Shown here: positions 1 through 8,262 of the stretch, piece by piece
Numbering within the stretch: the first letter of the stretch is position 1
Layout: every line of letters begins with the position of its first letter
NCBI GenBank assembly: GCA_023408815.1
Contig: JAEYJO010000047.1
Span: 62,001 to 126,000 of the forward strand
Direction: 5' to 3'
DNA from: Bacillota bacterium
GTDB taxonomy: Bacteria > Bacillota > Clostridia > Lachnospirales > Lachnospiraceae
DNA: 64,000 nucleotides
Program-made: the position numbers and the translations under genes
Notes under the pieces: model-generated
Database searches by the model: none
What the model was told of the DNA's origin: nothing
The model's input: only the letters and a program-made list of their open reading frames with translations

Positions 1-618
1 TCTGCCTATTCCTTCAGCGACTACAAATACATTTTTCCTAAGGAGGATTATCCCTCTATTTATTTCCTGCTTACGGGAATCATTAAAGAATTGGAAGCGC
101 AGAAGCCCGGTTATCAGATCAGCGCCAGGGGCCTGCTCCTATCGCTGTATATAGAACTATACCGCATTCAGCATGTAGAGGGCGGCTTTACTACACGCAG
201 GGAAGGCGAACCTCTTCCTCCTGAAAATTCTCTCGTCATTGCTCCTGCCCTCGACTATATAGAGAATAGCTATATGCAACAGATTTCCATTGACTTTCTT
301 GCGGGCATATGCCATTTCAGTCCTACACACTTTCGGAGGGTTTTCCATGAAATTATGGCTGTTTCTCCCTTGGAACATCTGAATAATACCCGTATCATGA
401 AAGCGTGCAATTTGCTCCGGTGTACGGAAGAATCCGTTCTCTGCATTTCCGAGAATACCGGATTTCATTCTGTGTCCAGCTTTAACAGATACTTTTTCCG
501 GGTTTTTCAAATGTCTCCGAGGGAATACCGCAAGCAGATGAAACTCACAGATGCGAAGCTGGAGAAGCAGTCGATTCTAGAATATGCAGGATGGCTTTAT
601 CCCGAAAAGACAAAATGA
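1..618 (+). CDS. AraC-family transcriptional regulator, 5' end cut off by the window
   Basis: The frame is open from base 1, so the gene starts before the window and only about the last 205 codons are seen. The C-terminal half carries the two helix-turn-helix units of the AraC/XylS family: a first HTH around 'FLAGICHFSPTHFRRVF' and a second ending in the family signature 'FNRYFFRVFQMSPREYRK'. The N-terminal ligand or cupin part is missing, so the inducer cannot be guessed. The gene points towards the minus-strand genes that follow (convergent) and ends inside a perfect inverted repeat that should stop transcription. DNA-binding assignment is firm; the target is unknown. Confidence 0.85.
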   Translation, partial: SAYSFSDYKYIFPKEDYPSIYFLLTGIIKELEAQKPGYQISARGLLLSLYIELYRIQHVEGGFTTRREGEPLPPENSLVIAPALDYIENSYMQQISIDFLAGICHFSPTHFRRVFHEIMAVSPLEHLNNTRIMKACNLLRCTEESVLCISENTGFHSVSSFNRYFFRVFQMSPREYRKQMKLTDAKLEKQSILEYAGWLYPEKTK

Positions 619-659
619 CCGCATTGCGAGGTATAAAACCTCGCAATGCGGTCATTTTG
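611..659. terminator. Perfect 21-bp inverted repeat, probable bidirectional terminator
   Basis: Arms 611-631 and 639-659 are exact reverse complements around a 7-base loop. The left arm starts in A-rich and the right arm ends in T-rich sequence, so it can work on both strands. It overlaps the stop codon of the AraC-type gene. Confidence 0.75.
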
Positions 660-715
660 GGATATAAAGTATTTAATCCAAACATTCGAAATCCGCCCTA
701 TTCGGGCTACTTTCT

Positions 716-746
716 CATGTTTTTTCATGCAAGCATGAAAAACATG
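716..746 (-). terminator. Hairpin downstream of the PucR-type regulator
   Basis: Arms 716-730 and 733-746 (catg...catgc / gcatg...catg) pair almost perfectly with a tiny loop, just past the end of the minus-strand gene that stops at 766. The T-tract is poor, so it may be a structural repeat rather than a classical terminator. The adjacent bases 746-760 resemble the end of the MITE-like element at 30796-31000. Confidence 0.45.
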
Positions 747-765
747 ACCTTTTGACCCTAGTATT

Positions 766-1854
766 TTAATATTGCAGCGTGTCCAGATATTTCATATAGT
801 TTACTACCATAAGAGCAATCTTAAAAGTAAGCGCATCATCAAAGGTGCGGATATCCAGACCGGTACTCTTTTCCAGCTTCTCAATACGGTATACCAGCGT
901 GTTGCGGTGAACGAACAGCTGTCTCGAGGTCTCGGATACGTTCAGATTGTTTTCCAAAAACTTGTTGATGGTAGTAAGCGTCTCCTCATCGAAATCCAGA
1001 GCCGTCTTATCCTTGAATATTTCTTCGATAAAAATCTTGCACAGATTTACCGGAAGCTGATAGATCAATCTTCCGATTCCCAGCGTGTTATACGCGTCTA
1101 CCCGCTTTTCCACGTAGAAAATCTTACCTACGTCCAGCGCCATTTTTGCTTCCTTGTAGGACTTTGATACATCCTTAAGCTCGTTTACGATAGTTCCGTA
1201 CGCCACCCTCACATTCAGCATGGCCTCCATGTTCATCATATCTACTATCGTGTAAGCCATCTGCTCTATTTCTTCGTAGCCTTCTCCATTTTTCAGCGAT
1301 TTGATGAGAATCACGCTGCTCTCATCAACAGCGGTGATATAATCTCCCGACTGACTGGAAAACATTCCGGTCAACAGCTCCGACGCCGTCGCATCCCTCT
1401 CCGTCCTTGTCTCTACCAACAGAACTACCCTGGGCACGGTAACATCCACATGGAGCTTCTTTGCCCGATTGTAAATATCCACCAGCAAAAGATTATCCAA
1501 CAGAAGGTTCTGGAAAAAATTGTTACGATCAAAACGCTCTTTATATGCCACAATCAAATTCTGTATCTGGCTTACGGCAATCTTACCTATCATATATGCT
1601 TCATCGCCGCTGCCTCTGGCTATCAGAACATACATCAATTCCCCTTCATCCCTGATTTTCAATAAATGTTCGCTCCCGATGACCTGACTGTCCGCCGGAG
1701 ATGCAGCAAAATCCGTTATCAGACCGGCGTCCAGGTTCTCCGCCGGGAATGTGGATGCCACCTCTACTCCATTCAAATCGAACACGCCCAAATCTACCTT
1801 TGTAATGGCGTGCAATTCCTCAATGCTTGTCCTGATTATCTGACTTGATACCAT
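766..1854 (-). CDS. PucR/CdaR-type transcriptional regulator
   Basis: The 362-residue protein ends in a PucR-type helix-turn-helix (about residues 285-350, 'VSETSRQLFVHRNTLVYRIE'), the hallmark of PucR/CdaR regulators. The first 130 residues resemble a small-ligand sensing domain like the sugar-diacid recognition domain, and a GGDEF-like middle part follows. It stands alone, directly downstream of the gene for a UgpC/MsmK-type ATPase, about 165 bases away. It therefore may control sugar uptake genes that share this ATPase, but that is inference from position only. No membrane segment or signal peptide is visible, so it acts in the cytoplasm. Confidence 0.8.
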   Translation of the reverse strand: MVSSQIIRTSIEELHAITKVDLGVFDLNGVEVASTFPAENLDAGLITDFAASPADSQVIGSEHLLKIRDEGELMYVLIARGSGDEAYMIGKIAVSQIQNLIVAYKERFDRNNFFQNLLLDNLLLVDIYNRAKKLHVDVTVPRVVLLVETRTERDATASELLTGMFSSQSGDYITAVDESSVILIKSLKNGEGYEEIEQMAYTIVDMMNMEAMLNVRVAYGTIVNELKDVSKSYKEAKMALDVGKIFYVEKRVDAYNTLGIGRLIYQLPVNLCKIFIEEIFKDKTALDFDEETLTTINKFLENNLNVSETSRQLFVHRNTLVYRIEKLEKSTGLDIRTFDDALTFKIALMVVNYMKYLDTLQY

Positions 1855-1960
1855 ATGTTTACAAACCAGCCTTTCCGAAATAAAATTCCTCTTATGATCA
1901 TACCCTTATGATAAATTATTTTGAAGTGTTGTGCAAGTTAAAATATATATCTAATTTTCA

Positions 1961-1987
1961 TGGAACACTTTCCTATTACATAAAAAA
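1961..1987. repeat. Truncated copy (A) of a dispersed intergenic repeat
   Basis: The sequence tggaacactttcctattaca followed by t and an A-run matches the palindromic end of the longer copies at 10270-10401 and 37464-37594. As there, it directly abuts the T-tract side of a minus-strand terminator. Confidence 0.6.
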
Positions 1988-2009
1988 GGGGGATGCAACC
2001 GCATCCCCC
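1982..2009 (-). terminator. Rho-independent terminator of the UgpC/MsmK-type ATPase gene
   Basis: Stem 1988-1996 / 2001-2009 (gggggatgc / gcatccccc) with loop aacc and an A6 run at 1982-1987, which is a U-tract in the minus-strand transcript. It begins 12 bases after the stop codon at 2021. Confidence 0.9.
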
Positions 2010-2020
2010 GAACCGTTTCA

Positions 2021-3130
2021 CTAGTTCGTGATAACCTGTTCTGTTTCTTTATCAAATACGTGAATCTTCTCAACGTCGAATGCGAATTTAACCGTGTCAC
2101 CGGGTCTTGCTGTCGTGCGGGAATCTACTCTGGCAGTAATCGGGAACTCTGCCAAATCAAAGTATAAGTAAACTTCTGCGCCGAGCAATTCATATACCTT
2201 AATGGTAGACTCGAATACGCATTTCGATGTCTCTATGAACATTTCAGAATCATATACATCTTCCGGACGAATACCGAAAGTAACGCTCTTTCCTGCATAA
2301 CCGCCTTCGATTAATTTCTTGGATTTTGCCGGAGGAAGAGGAATGCTGTTACCAGCAACCTTAAGGCTTGCTACATCGCCCTTTACTTCAACTTCCGCAT
2401 CTAAGAAGTTCATCTGAGGTGAACCCATGAATCCTGCTACGAAAAGATTCTGGGGGTTCTCATATAAGTTCTGAGGTGTATCTACCTGTTGAATAAGACC
2501 GTCCTTCATAACTACGATTCTCGTACCGAGCGTCATAGCCTCTGTCTGGTCATGTGTAACGTAGATGATGGTTGTGCCAAGTCTCTGATGAAGTTTCGCG
2601 ATCTCGATACGCATCTGTACACGAAGCTTTGCATCCAGATTGGAGAGAGGCTCATCCATAAGGAATACCTTAGGATTACGAACGATAGCACGACCCATAG
2701 CAACACGCTGTCTCTGTCCACCGGAAAGAGCCTTCGGCTTACGATCGAGAAGGGGAGTTAAGTCAAGGATCTTAGCTGCCTCTTTAACCATTTTATCGAT
2801 TTCATCCTTCGGAACTTTTCTTAATTTAAGACCGAAAGCCATATTGTCATAAACTGACATATGAGGGTACAGAGCGTAGTTCTGGAATACCATCGCAATA
2901 TCTCTGTCTTTAGGTTCAACGTCATTAACTACTCTATCGCCGATTTTCAATTCGCCGGAAGAAATATCTTCCAAACCTGCGATCATACGAAGTGTCGTAG
3001 ATTTACCACATCCCGAAGGACCTACGAAAATAATGAATTCCTGATCTGTAATCTCAAGACTGAAATCTTTTACTGCTTCAAATCCGTTAGGATATACTTT
3101 ACAGATATTCTTTAATGATAAACTTGCCAT
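2021..3130 (-). CDS. ugpC: Sugar ABC transporter ATPase, UgpC/MsmK/MalK type
   Basis: The 369-residue protein shows Walker A 'GPSGCGKST' (residues 37-45), signature 'LSGGQRQR', Walker B 'VFLMDEPLSNLDA' and the H-loop 'VTHDQTEA'. A C-terminal TOBE/regulatory domain follows, typical of CUT1 carbohydrate importers. No binding protein or permease gene is next to it. In Firmicutes such orphan ATPases (MsmK) energise several sugar importers encoded elsewhere, which is the likely role here. A good ribosome site (taggaggc) precedes the ATG. The upstream spacer 3131-3376 holds a small inverted repeat (3161-3167 / 3179-3185) and a gagtactc palindrome, both possible operators. Confidence 0.92.
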   Translation of the reverse strand: MASLSLKNICKVYPNGFEAVKDFSLEITDQEFIIFVGPSGCGKSTTLRMIAGLEDISSGELKIGDRVVNDVEPKDRDIAMVFQNYALYPHMSVYDNMAFGLKLRKVPKDEIDKMVKEAAKILDLTPLLDRKPKALSGGQRQRVAMGRAIVRNPKVFLMDEPLSNLDAKLRVQMRIEIAKLHQRLGTTIIYVTHDQTEAMTLGTRIVVMKDGLIQQVDTPQNLYENPQNLFVAGFMGSPQMNFLDAEVEVKGDVASLKVAGNSIPLPPAKSKKLIEGGYAGKSVTFGIRPEDVYDSEMFIETSKCVFESTIKVYELLGAEVYLYFDLAEFPITARVDSRTTARPGDTVKFAFDVEKIHVFDKETEQVITN

Positions 3131-3376
3131 TATATTTGCCTCCTAATCAACTTTGTTTCGCGATTCCAGTCCAAATTCGGAATCGTTCATTATGAGTACT
3201 CTTACTCATTAATTATGCATTAAGTATAACGAATCCTGCCTCTTTACGCTATACCAACATTCCACAAAGATTTTCGGACACATTGTAGAAATTGCTTATA
3301 TTACCTATATATTTTTATTAACAGCGTCAATTTCAACAATGTTTTTTTTTCATCTTATACACATTGTACAAACGCA

Positions 3377-4927
3377 CTATATACCCGTCCCGCCCTGCTC
3401 CTCTTCCCCATAAAAAGCCAATTGGTTCTTGCCGCGCTTCTTAGCTATGTAGAGAGCCTTGTCTGCCGCCTTGTACAAACTCTCGAAATCCTTGCCGTCC
3501 TTGGGGAACACTGCTGCTCCTATGCTGGCGGTAGCCATATATTTCACGTATTCTCCCGCTTGGAAGTTCTTGAAGAAATTACAAAGCTTCCTGGCTTCCC
3601 TTTCCAATAGGGCCTCCTCGTTCAGATGCTTCAGGAATATAGTAAATTCGTCTCCGCCGGTCCTTCCGATGACATCCGTCGCCCGAAACGTGGAACCGAT
3701 CTGATGTCCAAGAGAACGCAGCACTTCATCGCCGAAAGCATGGCCGAGAGTGTCGTTGATCTTCTTGAAATTATCGATATCGAGGACGAACATCAATCCC
3801 TGATCCTCAGGATTTCTTTCCATCCATTCCTTGATCTTGCGTTCGGTGGCGAGCTTGTTGTTCAGGCTCGTAAGAAGGTCTGTATCCGCTTTCTCCCCAA
3901 GCTCCTTGCTCTTCTCGCTGCTCTTTATCTTATCGATAATATTGATAACGACAAGCAGGCCTAAAAATACCCATATCGCCACTACCAGCTGGTATATCAT
4001 CTGCTTGGCGTTGCTCCAGCCTCTTTCCTGAAGGCCGTCTACATAGCTCTGATTCACTCCTGCCACCAGCGTCCATTTATTGATTCCAACCGGCGCATAT
4101 ACAAGCTGTCTCGCTTCTCCGTTCACCACGGTACTGAAACTTCCTGCAGTCTTGTTCTTCATACGGATAATCGCTTTGGCAACTTCGTCGTCATAGCCCC
4201 CGTTTTCCTTAATCGTCGTCCATATATTATTTCCCTTTAGAAATTCGCTGTTATAATCGGTATTTTCTATAATCATTCCGTCCGGAGCGATGAGCACATA
4301 AAAGGCGTCGGCGTCGAATTCCGACTTTTTAAACAAGCTCCTCAGATTCTCTACGGGGTAATACATGAGCAGCCTGTCTGAGCCCGTCTTCGTTCCCAGT
4401 GGGATTGCCGCAACGATCGCTTTTTTATCCATGCCGATTTCATCTGTCTTCACATAAAGATACCGCACCTCGCTTTCGGCCGCAGCGGCCTTTTCATCCG
4501 CAGCAGAAAAATCCGAGCTTACAGTCTCTCCGAATATTTCCTCATAGTAACTTAGGTTCTTGAGATTTATCTTAGAGGCATTCTGATCCAGTCCATTGCC
4601 GGCCGCATCGCTGTAGACTACCGCATAGGCTTTGGAATTACTTCTAAGAACGGCTGCCATATTGGCAGAAAGCACCTTATTGAAAGCAATATGCTCCCCC
4701 ATAAGATGGCCGACGGGCTTACCCGCGCTTACCATGGACGCAAGCTCAAAGTTAATCTTCGCGGCGTATTTCTCGGCTACATCCATCATACTGTTCTCTA
4801 CTTGTTCCGCAGCCGATTGGCTGCTCTTAGCTGAAAAGTTAAATAGCATTACGATAACAACTACTATTAGTACCATGGCTGGAATCAGCCATTGTATAAC
4901 AGCCGCTCTTGTTTGCCCGTCTTTCAT
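3377..4927 (-). CDS. Membrane-bound diguanylate cyclase with extracellular Cache-like sensor
   Basis: Makes cyclic di-GMP from two GTP. Numbering is from the ATG at 4927, chosen because ggag lies 6 bases upstream; an ATG two codons earlier sits on top of that site. An N-terminal membrane helix (about 12-30) is followed by a roughly 270-residue extracellular region with Cache-like spacing, a second helix (about 309-330) and a GGDEF domain. The active motif GGDEF is at 424-428. The inhibitory I-site RATD is at 415-418, exactly five residues before it, so catalysis and product feedback both look intact. No EAL domain is present. It sits 16 bases after a YesL-like gene, suggesting cotranscription. 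Confidence 0.92.
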   Translation of the reverse strand: MKDGQTRAAVIQWLIPAMVLIVVVIVMLFNFSAKSSQSAAEQVENSMMDVAEKYAAKINFELASMVSAGKPVGHLMGEHIAFNKVLSANMAAVLRSNSKAYAVVYSDAAGNGLDQNASKINLKNLSYYEEIFGETVSSDFSAADEKAAAAESEVRYLYVKTDEIGMDKKAIVAAIPLGTKTGSDRLLMYYPVENLRSLFKKSEFDADAFYVLIAPDGMIIENTDYNSEFLKGNNIWTTIKENGGYDDEVAKAIIRMKNKTAGSFSTVVNGEARQLVYAPVGINKWTLVAGVNQSYVDGLQERGWSNAKQMIYQLVVAIWVFLGLLVVINIIDKIKSSEKSKELGEKADTDLLTSLNNKLATERKIKEWMERNPEDQGLMFVLDIDNFKKINDTLGHAFGDEVLRSLGHQIGSTFRATDVIGRTGGDEFTIFLKHLNEEALLEREARKLCNFFKNFQAGEYVKYMATASIGAAVFPKDGKDFESLYKAADKALYIAKKRGKNQLAFYGEEEQGGTGI

Positions 4928-4943
4928 TGCCATCTCCCTAGAA

Positions 4944-5612
4944 TCAATTTACCTCATCGTTCTCGCTAATAGTTTCAAATCTATCCTCAACAGGTTCTTC
5001 TTCAGGTTCAAATTTTTTAAAGGTTCCGCTGTAAAGCTTCGCGGAAAAATAAGCCGGCACTGAGATTCCAAACATAAAAATGAGAGGAACCGCCATCGGA
5101 GTAACATAAAACAGCACAATTGGAACCGCATATAGAAGCAGCATAAGAATCGTCTTCGGAAAACTTAAAATTGACATAAATAAGGAATTCTTAATCGTAT
5201 TCATTACCGTATTGTCAAACCTGGAAAGCACCGGGAATACGTAAACAACAACCATCATCATGAACAATCCCAGCACGAATAAAAAGATTTTAAGAGCCTT
5301 GGGAAATTCCATCGCCGCATAGTTGAAAATCAAAATGTCTCCGGCAAAAACTAAGATAAACACTAAGATGATCAGCCATATGATAGTTGCCTGCTTAAAG
5401 TTCTGCTTGAAGGACTTAAAAAACGACCTTACAATATAACCCTCCTCATTGCGCGCCATCTTGAGCAATACATAGTTCAGTCCAGTCAAAGACGCTCCTA
5501 TCGTAAAAATCGGAATACAACAAATTATTGTCAAAATGTTCAAAATCATCAAATCCGCCATGACGGTCAAGAAACGCATGACCGGACTGTCCATATCAAA
5601 AAACTTACCCAT
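4944..5612 (-). CDS. YesL-like (DUF624) membrane protein
   Basis: The 222-residue protein has about five hydrophobic helices (near 15-45, 75-100, 105-130, 140-165 and 170-195) and a charged acidic tail. This matches the YesL/DUF624 family, often found beside YesM/YesN sensors and sugar importers in Bacillota. Its molecular job is not known. Here it lies between a GNAT gene and the diguanylate cyclase, all on the minus strand with short gaps (27 and 16 bases), so the three may form one unit. A Shine-Dalgarno aagga is 8 bases before the ATG. Confidence 0.75.
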   Translation of the reverse strand: MGKFFDMDSPVMRFLTVMADLMILNILTIICCIPIFTIGASLTGLNYVLLKMARNEEGYIVRSFFKSFKQNFKQATIIWLIILVFILVFAGDILIFNYAAMEFPKALKIFLFVLGLFMMMVVVYVFPVLSRFDNTVMNTIKNSLFMSILSFPKTILMLLLYAVPIVLFYVTPMAVPLIFMFGISVPAYFSAKLYSGTFKKFEPEEEPVEDRFETISENDEVN

Positions 5613-5639
5613 ATTAGCTTTCCTTTTCTCTTATTTTAT

Positions 5640-6119
5640 TTATATAGTCAATTCCATAGGTGTATAACGAATACCGTCGGCTGTCTGCTCCGACTGCAGA
5701 TCCTTAAAGCCCAATCTATGGTAAAACCCCACTCCGAAGGGAGAGGAGTTTACCGTAACTCTTTCGATTCCTAATTCAGCCTTGAGATATTCGCACAGGC
5801 GATACATCAATGCCCGTCCTACCCCTTTTCTATGGTGATTCTCATCCACAAATAAAAGTGATATGTGAGAATTGCTCCTTACCGTAATCATACCGACTAT
5901 CTTTCTGCCCTTAAGTGCTACGAACATCTGATATGCGCCCATAATGAACATACGATGCAGCGCGTTGTCAGTTATGAAATTCTCAAAACTTCTGACTCCT
6001 TCAGGTTCATAATCCTCCGCTTCAAATTGAAGAAAAGTCTTCCATGCCAATGCCATCGATTCTTCCCACTCATCCTCATAAGCCATACGAATCTCGTAAG
6101 AGAATTCACCCTCTGCCAT
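5640..6119 (-). CDS. GNAT-family N-acetyltransferase
   Basis: The 159-residue protein shows the acetyl-CoA binding motif A around 'LLFVDENHHRKGVGRALMYR', with the R/Q-x-x-G-x-G/A type loop as RKGVGRA. The later 'VNSSPFGVGFYHRLGFKD' strand and helix are typical of GNAT enzymes. It should transfer an acetyl group from acetyl-CoA to an amine, but the substrate cannot be told from sequence. The ribosome site aaagga sits 8 bases ahead of the ATG. It is the first gene of a likely three-gene run with the YesL-like and diguanylate cyclase genes. Confidence 0.88.
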   Translation of the reverse strand: MAEGEFSYEIRMAYEDEWEESMALAWKTFLQFEAEDYEPEGVRSFENFITDNALHRMFIMGAYQMFVALKGRKIVGMITVRSNSHISLLFVDENHHRKGVGRALMYRLCEYLKAELGIERVTVNSSPFGVGFYHRLGFKDLQSEQTADGIRYTPMELTI

Positions 6120-6223
6120 TGTTTTTGTCCTTTCAACTGTCTAATTACATGTAATTATAACGAATCTCATTGCATTTTACAAGAAATTATATACAAATTG
6201 TAAAAAAATTTAGTTCTAAAGTA

Positions 6224-7144
6224 CTATTTGAAGATGCTGCTGAAGAAATCCTTCACGGAATTCTTAATGCTTTGGAAAAATCCTCCCGCCGCATTGGTCA
6301 CCGCATCGCTCACCGCTTCGCTGATTGCCTCGTCCGCATGGTTCACGATATCAGCGCCGTATTTATTGTAAAGCTTCTCCGCCTGACTGATCAAATAGTC
6401 GCTGTTCAATCCCATGCCCTCGAGCTTGTTCATCAAGTCCACGATTCTCTGTACCTCTTCCTTCGTCAGACTAACTCCAAAGCGTTCTTCTCCTTCTTCT
6501 ACAGCCGCCCGGATATCTTCATCCGTCTCCAGTTCTCCATTCGCTACTTTTTCCTTAATATAAGCGATTAATTTCTCTATATCGTCACCGCTCACATTTT
6601 GAGCTGCTTTCGCAAGCTCTCCGGTAGTAATGAGTTCATCCAGTGCACTGGAAAGGGAAGCGTCAGAAATAGTTGTTCCTTCCATCTTCTCATAGGCTTT
6701 TACCGCACCTATTAAAGCGGCGGTTCCCGAAATCTGAGAGGGCGCTGCAACGATTACCTCCGTATCTTCCACACCTGCCGTAAGCAACGCATTGCGGTAC
6801 ATGCCGGTGGTACAGTAATTGATATTTTTCGTCGTTACCGTAACGCCGCTGCCTGCTGCCTGCTTTTTCAGCATCACGCTGGATAAGGACTTGCTCCCGA
6901 TGACAGAGGAGCTTAAGTATTCATCCAGATATTGATGCTCCTGCGCATTCGTCACGTAAATCACATCATATCCGGCAAGCTGATCCTTCGTTATTCCCAT
7001 CAGCTCCAGTACCGAAGCTTTCTGCTCCTCCGTAAGATCCGCACCAAGAGCGACCACGATCTTGCCTTCCTCCTGCGCGGACGCGCTCATGCCGAATAAA
7101 CCTGTCAAAAATAAAACGCCTATTAATGCCAACCATTTTTTCAT
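6224..7144 (-). CDS. Secreted DUF1002-family protein
   Basis: An N-terminal signal peptide (residues 1-23, 'MKKWLALIGVLFLTGLFGMS', cut after ASA) is followed by a roughly 280-residue exported domain that fits the DUF1002 family. Recognisable features are the 'VVALGADLTEEQK' start and the 'VTVTTKNINYCTTGMYRNAL' region. No catalytic residues are known for the family. The C-terminal 60 residues are amphipathic with repeated phenylalanines. The gene has its own ribosome site (aggag) and lies between a hydrolase and a GNAT gene. Function is not known. Confidence 0.78.
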   Translation of the reverse strand: MKKWLALIGVLFLTGLFGMSASAQEEGKIVVALGADLTEEQKASVLELMGITKDQLAGYDVIYVTNAQEHQYLDEYLSSSVIGSKSLSSVMLKKQAAGSGVTVTTKNINYCTTGMYRNALLTAGVEDTEVIVAAPSQISGTAALIGAVKAYEKMEGTTISDASLSSALDELITTGELAKAAQNVSGDDIEKLIAYIKEKVANGELETDEDIRAAVEEGEERFGVSLTKEEVQRIVDLMNKLEGMGLNSDYLISQAEKLYNKYGADIVNHADEAISEAVSDAVTNAAGGFFQSIKNSVKDFFSSIFK

Positions 7145-7177
7145 TATAATCTCCTTTTTTGTTGCCTATCTACCCAC

Positions 7178-8110
7178 CTATAAGACGGATAAAATCCATG
7201 AGTATATATCTTCATATACCTGTTGTTTATCCGTTTCATTTAATATTTCGTGTCTGTCGTTCTCATAAAGTTTAAGCTGCACATTATTCATCCCCAGATC
7301 CAAAAACGACCGGTATACCGCTCTCACTCCTTTTCCATAATTGCCTACCGGATCTTCCGCACCCGATGCGAATAAAACAGGCAGCTCCGGAGGCATATTT
7401 TTCAGATTATCCTTTTTATTCAGCCTCGCCAAAAGTTCGAAAAGAGTCTGGAATCCGTTTATGGTAAAAGTGAACCCGCAAAAATCGTCGTCTATATATG
7501 CATCCGCAATCATTTTGTCCTTAGTGAGCCAGCCCGCTTTCGATTTCTCGTCTTTTATTCTCTTGTTGTATCCCCTAAAGGATTGCCTGTCTAAAAACAC
7601 ACTCTCTTTTTGGGGACCGCAAATAAGCTTCTGCAAAGCCGCCACTGTCTTTCCGAAGGCGATGACAAGCCTTGACTGTGTTCCGGTTCCAACAATGATG
7701 GCACCTTGTATTCCGGTTCCGTAACGGCATAAATAATTGCGAAGTATGAAGGAACCCATGCTATGTCCAAGAATGATATAGGGTACACCCGGATATTTTT
7801 CCTGAGTCAGCTTCTTGAGCCTATGCGAGTCCCTCACCACTACCGTGGCTGGATCCTGCACACAGAAATATCCCTTCGTTCCGCTCTCTCCGGCCGTCTT
7901 CCCATGGCCCAAATGATCCTCACCTACGACCAGGATTCCTTTCTCCGCCATAGCTCTTGCAAAATCGTCGTAGCGTTCCACATGCTCCGCCATTCCATGT
8001 ATGATCTGCAAAATACATATAGGCTTATCCGTATCGGGTATCCACTGCGCTGAATATATCCTGCTTACATTGTCTCTGGATTCAAAATAAAGTTCTTCTC
8101 GTTTTACCAT
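7178..8110 (-). CDS. Alpha/beta hydrolase, monoacylglycerol lipase / lysophospholipase type
   Basis: Start chosen at the ATG at 8110, which has ggagg 7 bases upstream; the frame is open further but only to a TTG without a ribosome site. The 310-residue protein shows the family's 'HGMAEH' oxyanion motif (38-43) and the nucleophile elbow 'GHSMG' with Ser117. The late 'GAEDPVGNYGKG' acid region and the 'YENDRHEI' His complete a Ser-Asp-His triad. No signal peptide is present, so it is cytoplasmic and probably cleaves acyl esters of glycerol or lysolipids. The exact substrate is unknown. Confidence 0.88.
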   Translation of the reverse strand: MVKREELYFESRDNVSRIYSAQWIPDTDKPICILQIIHGMAEHVERYDDFARAMAEKGILVVGEDHLGHGKTAGESGTKGYFCVQDPATVVVRDSHRLKKLTQEKYPGVPYIILGHSMGSFILRNYLCRYGTGIQGAIIVGTGTQSRLVIAFGKTVAALQKLICGPQKESVFLDRQSFRGYNKRIKDEKSKAGWLTKDKMIADAYIDDDFCGFTFTINGFQTLFELLARLNKKDNLKNMPPELPVLFASGAEDPVGNYGKGVRAVYRSFLDLGMNNVQLKLYENDRHEILNETDKQQVYEDIYSWILSVL

Positions 8111-8171
8111 AAAATCCCCTCCATTCTTTTGTATGGCGAAGCTTGTCAAAAGATGCTCTCTGATATGGAAA

Positions 8172-8210
8172 TGAGTTCACAAGGGGCTAAAAATGCCGCT
8201 TGTGAACTCA
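8172..8210 (-). terminator. Stem-loop between metG and the hydrolase gene
   Basis: Arms 8172-8183 and 8199-8210 pair over 12 bases without mismatch, with a small inner stem (ggc / gcc). It lies 53 bases past the metG stop. The T-tract is weak, so termination may be partial. Confidence 0.6.
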
Positions 8211-8262
8211 TTATACACCATAATATAAAATATTTTAAGTTTATAATATAAAATTCCTTAAA

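Noticed and set aside
8111..8149. N-terminal extension of the alpha/beta hydrolase to 8149
   Set aside because: It begins at a TTG without a ribosome site, while the ATG at 8110 has ggagg at good spacing.
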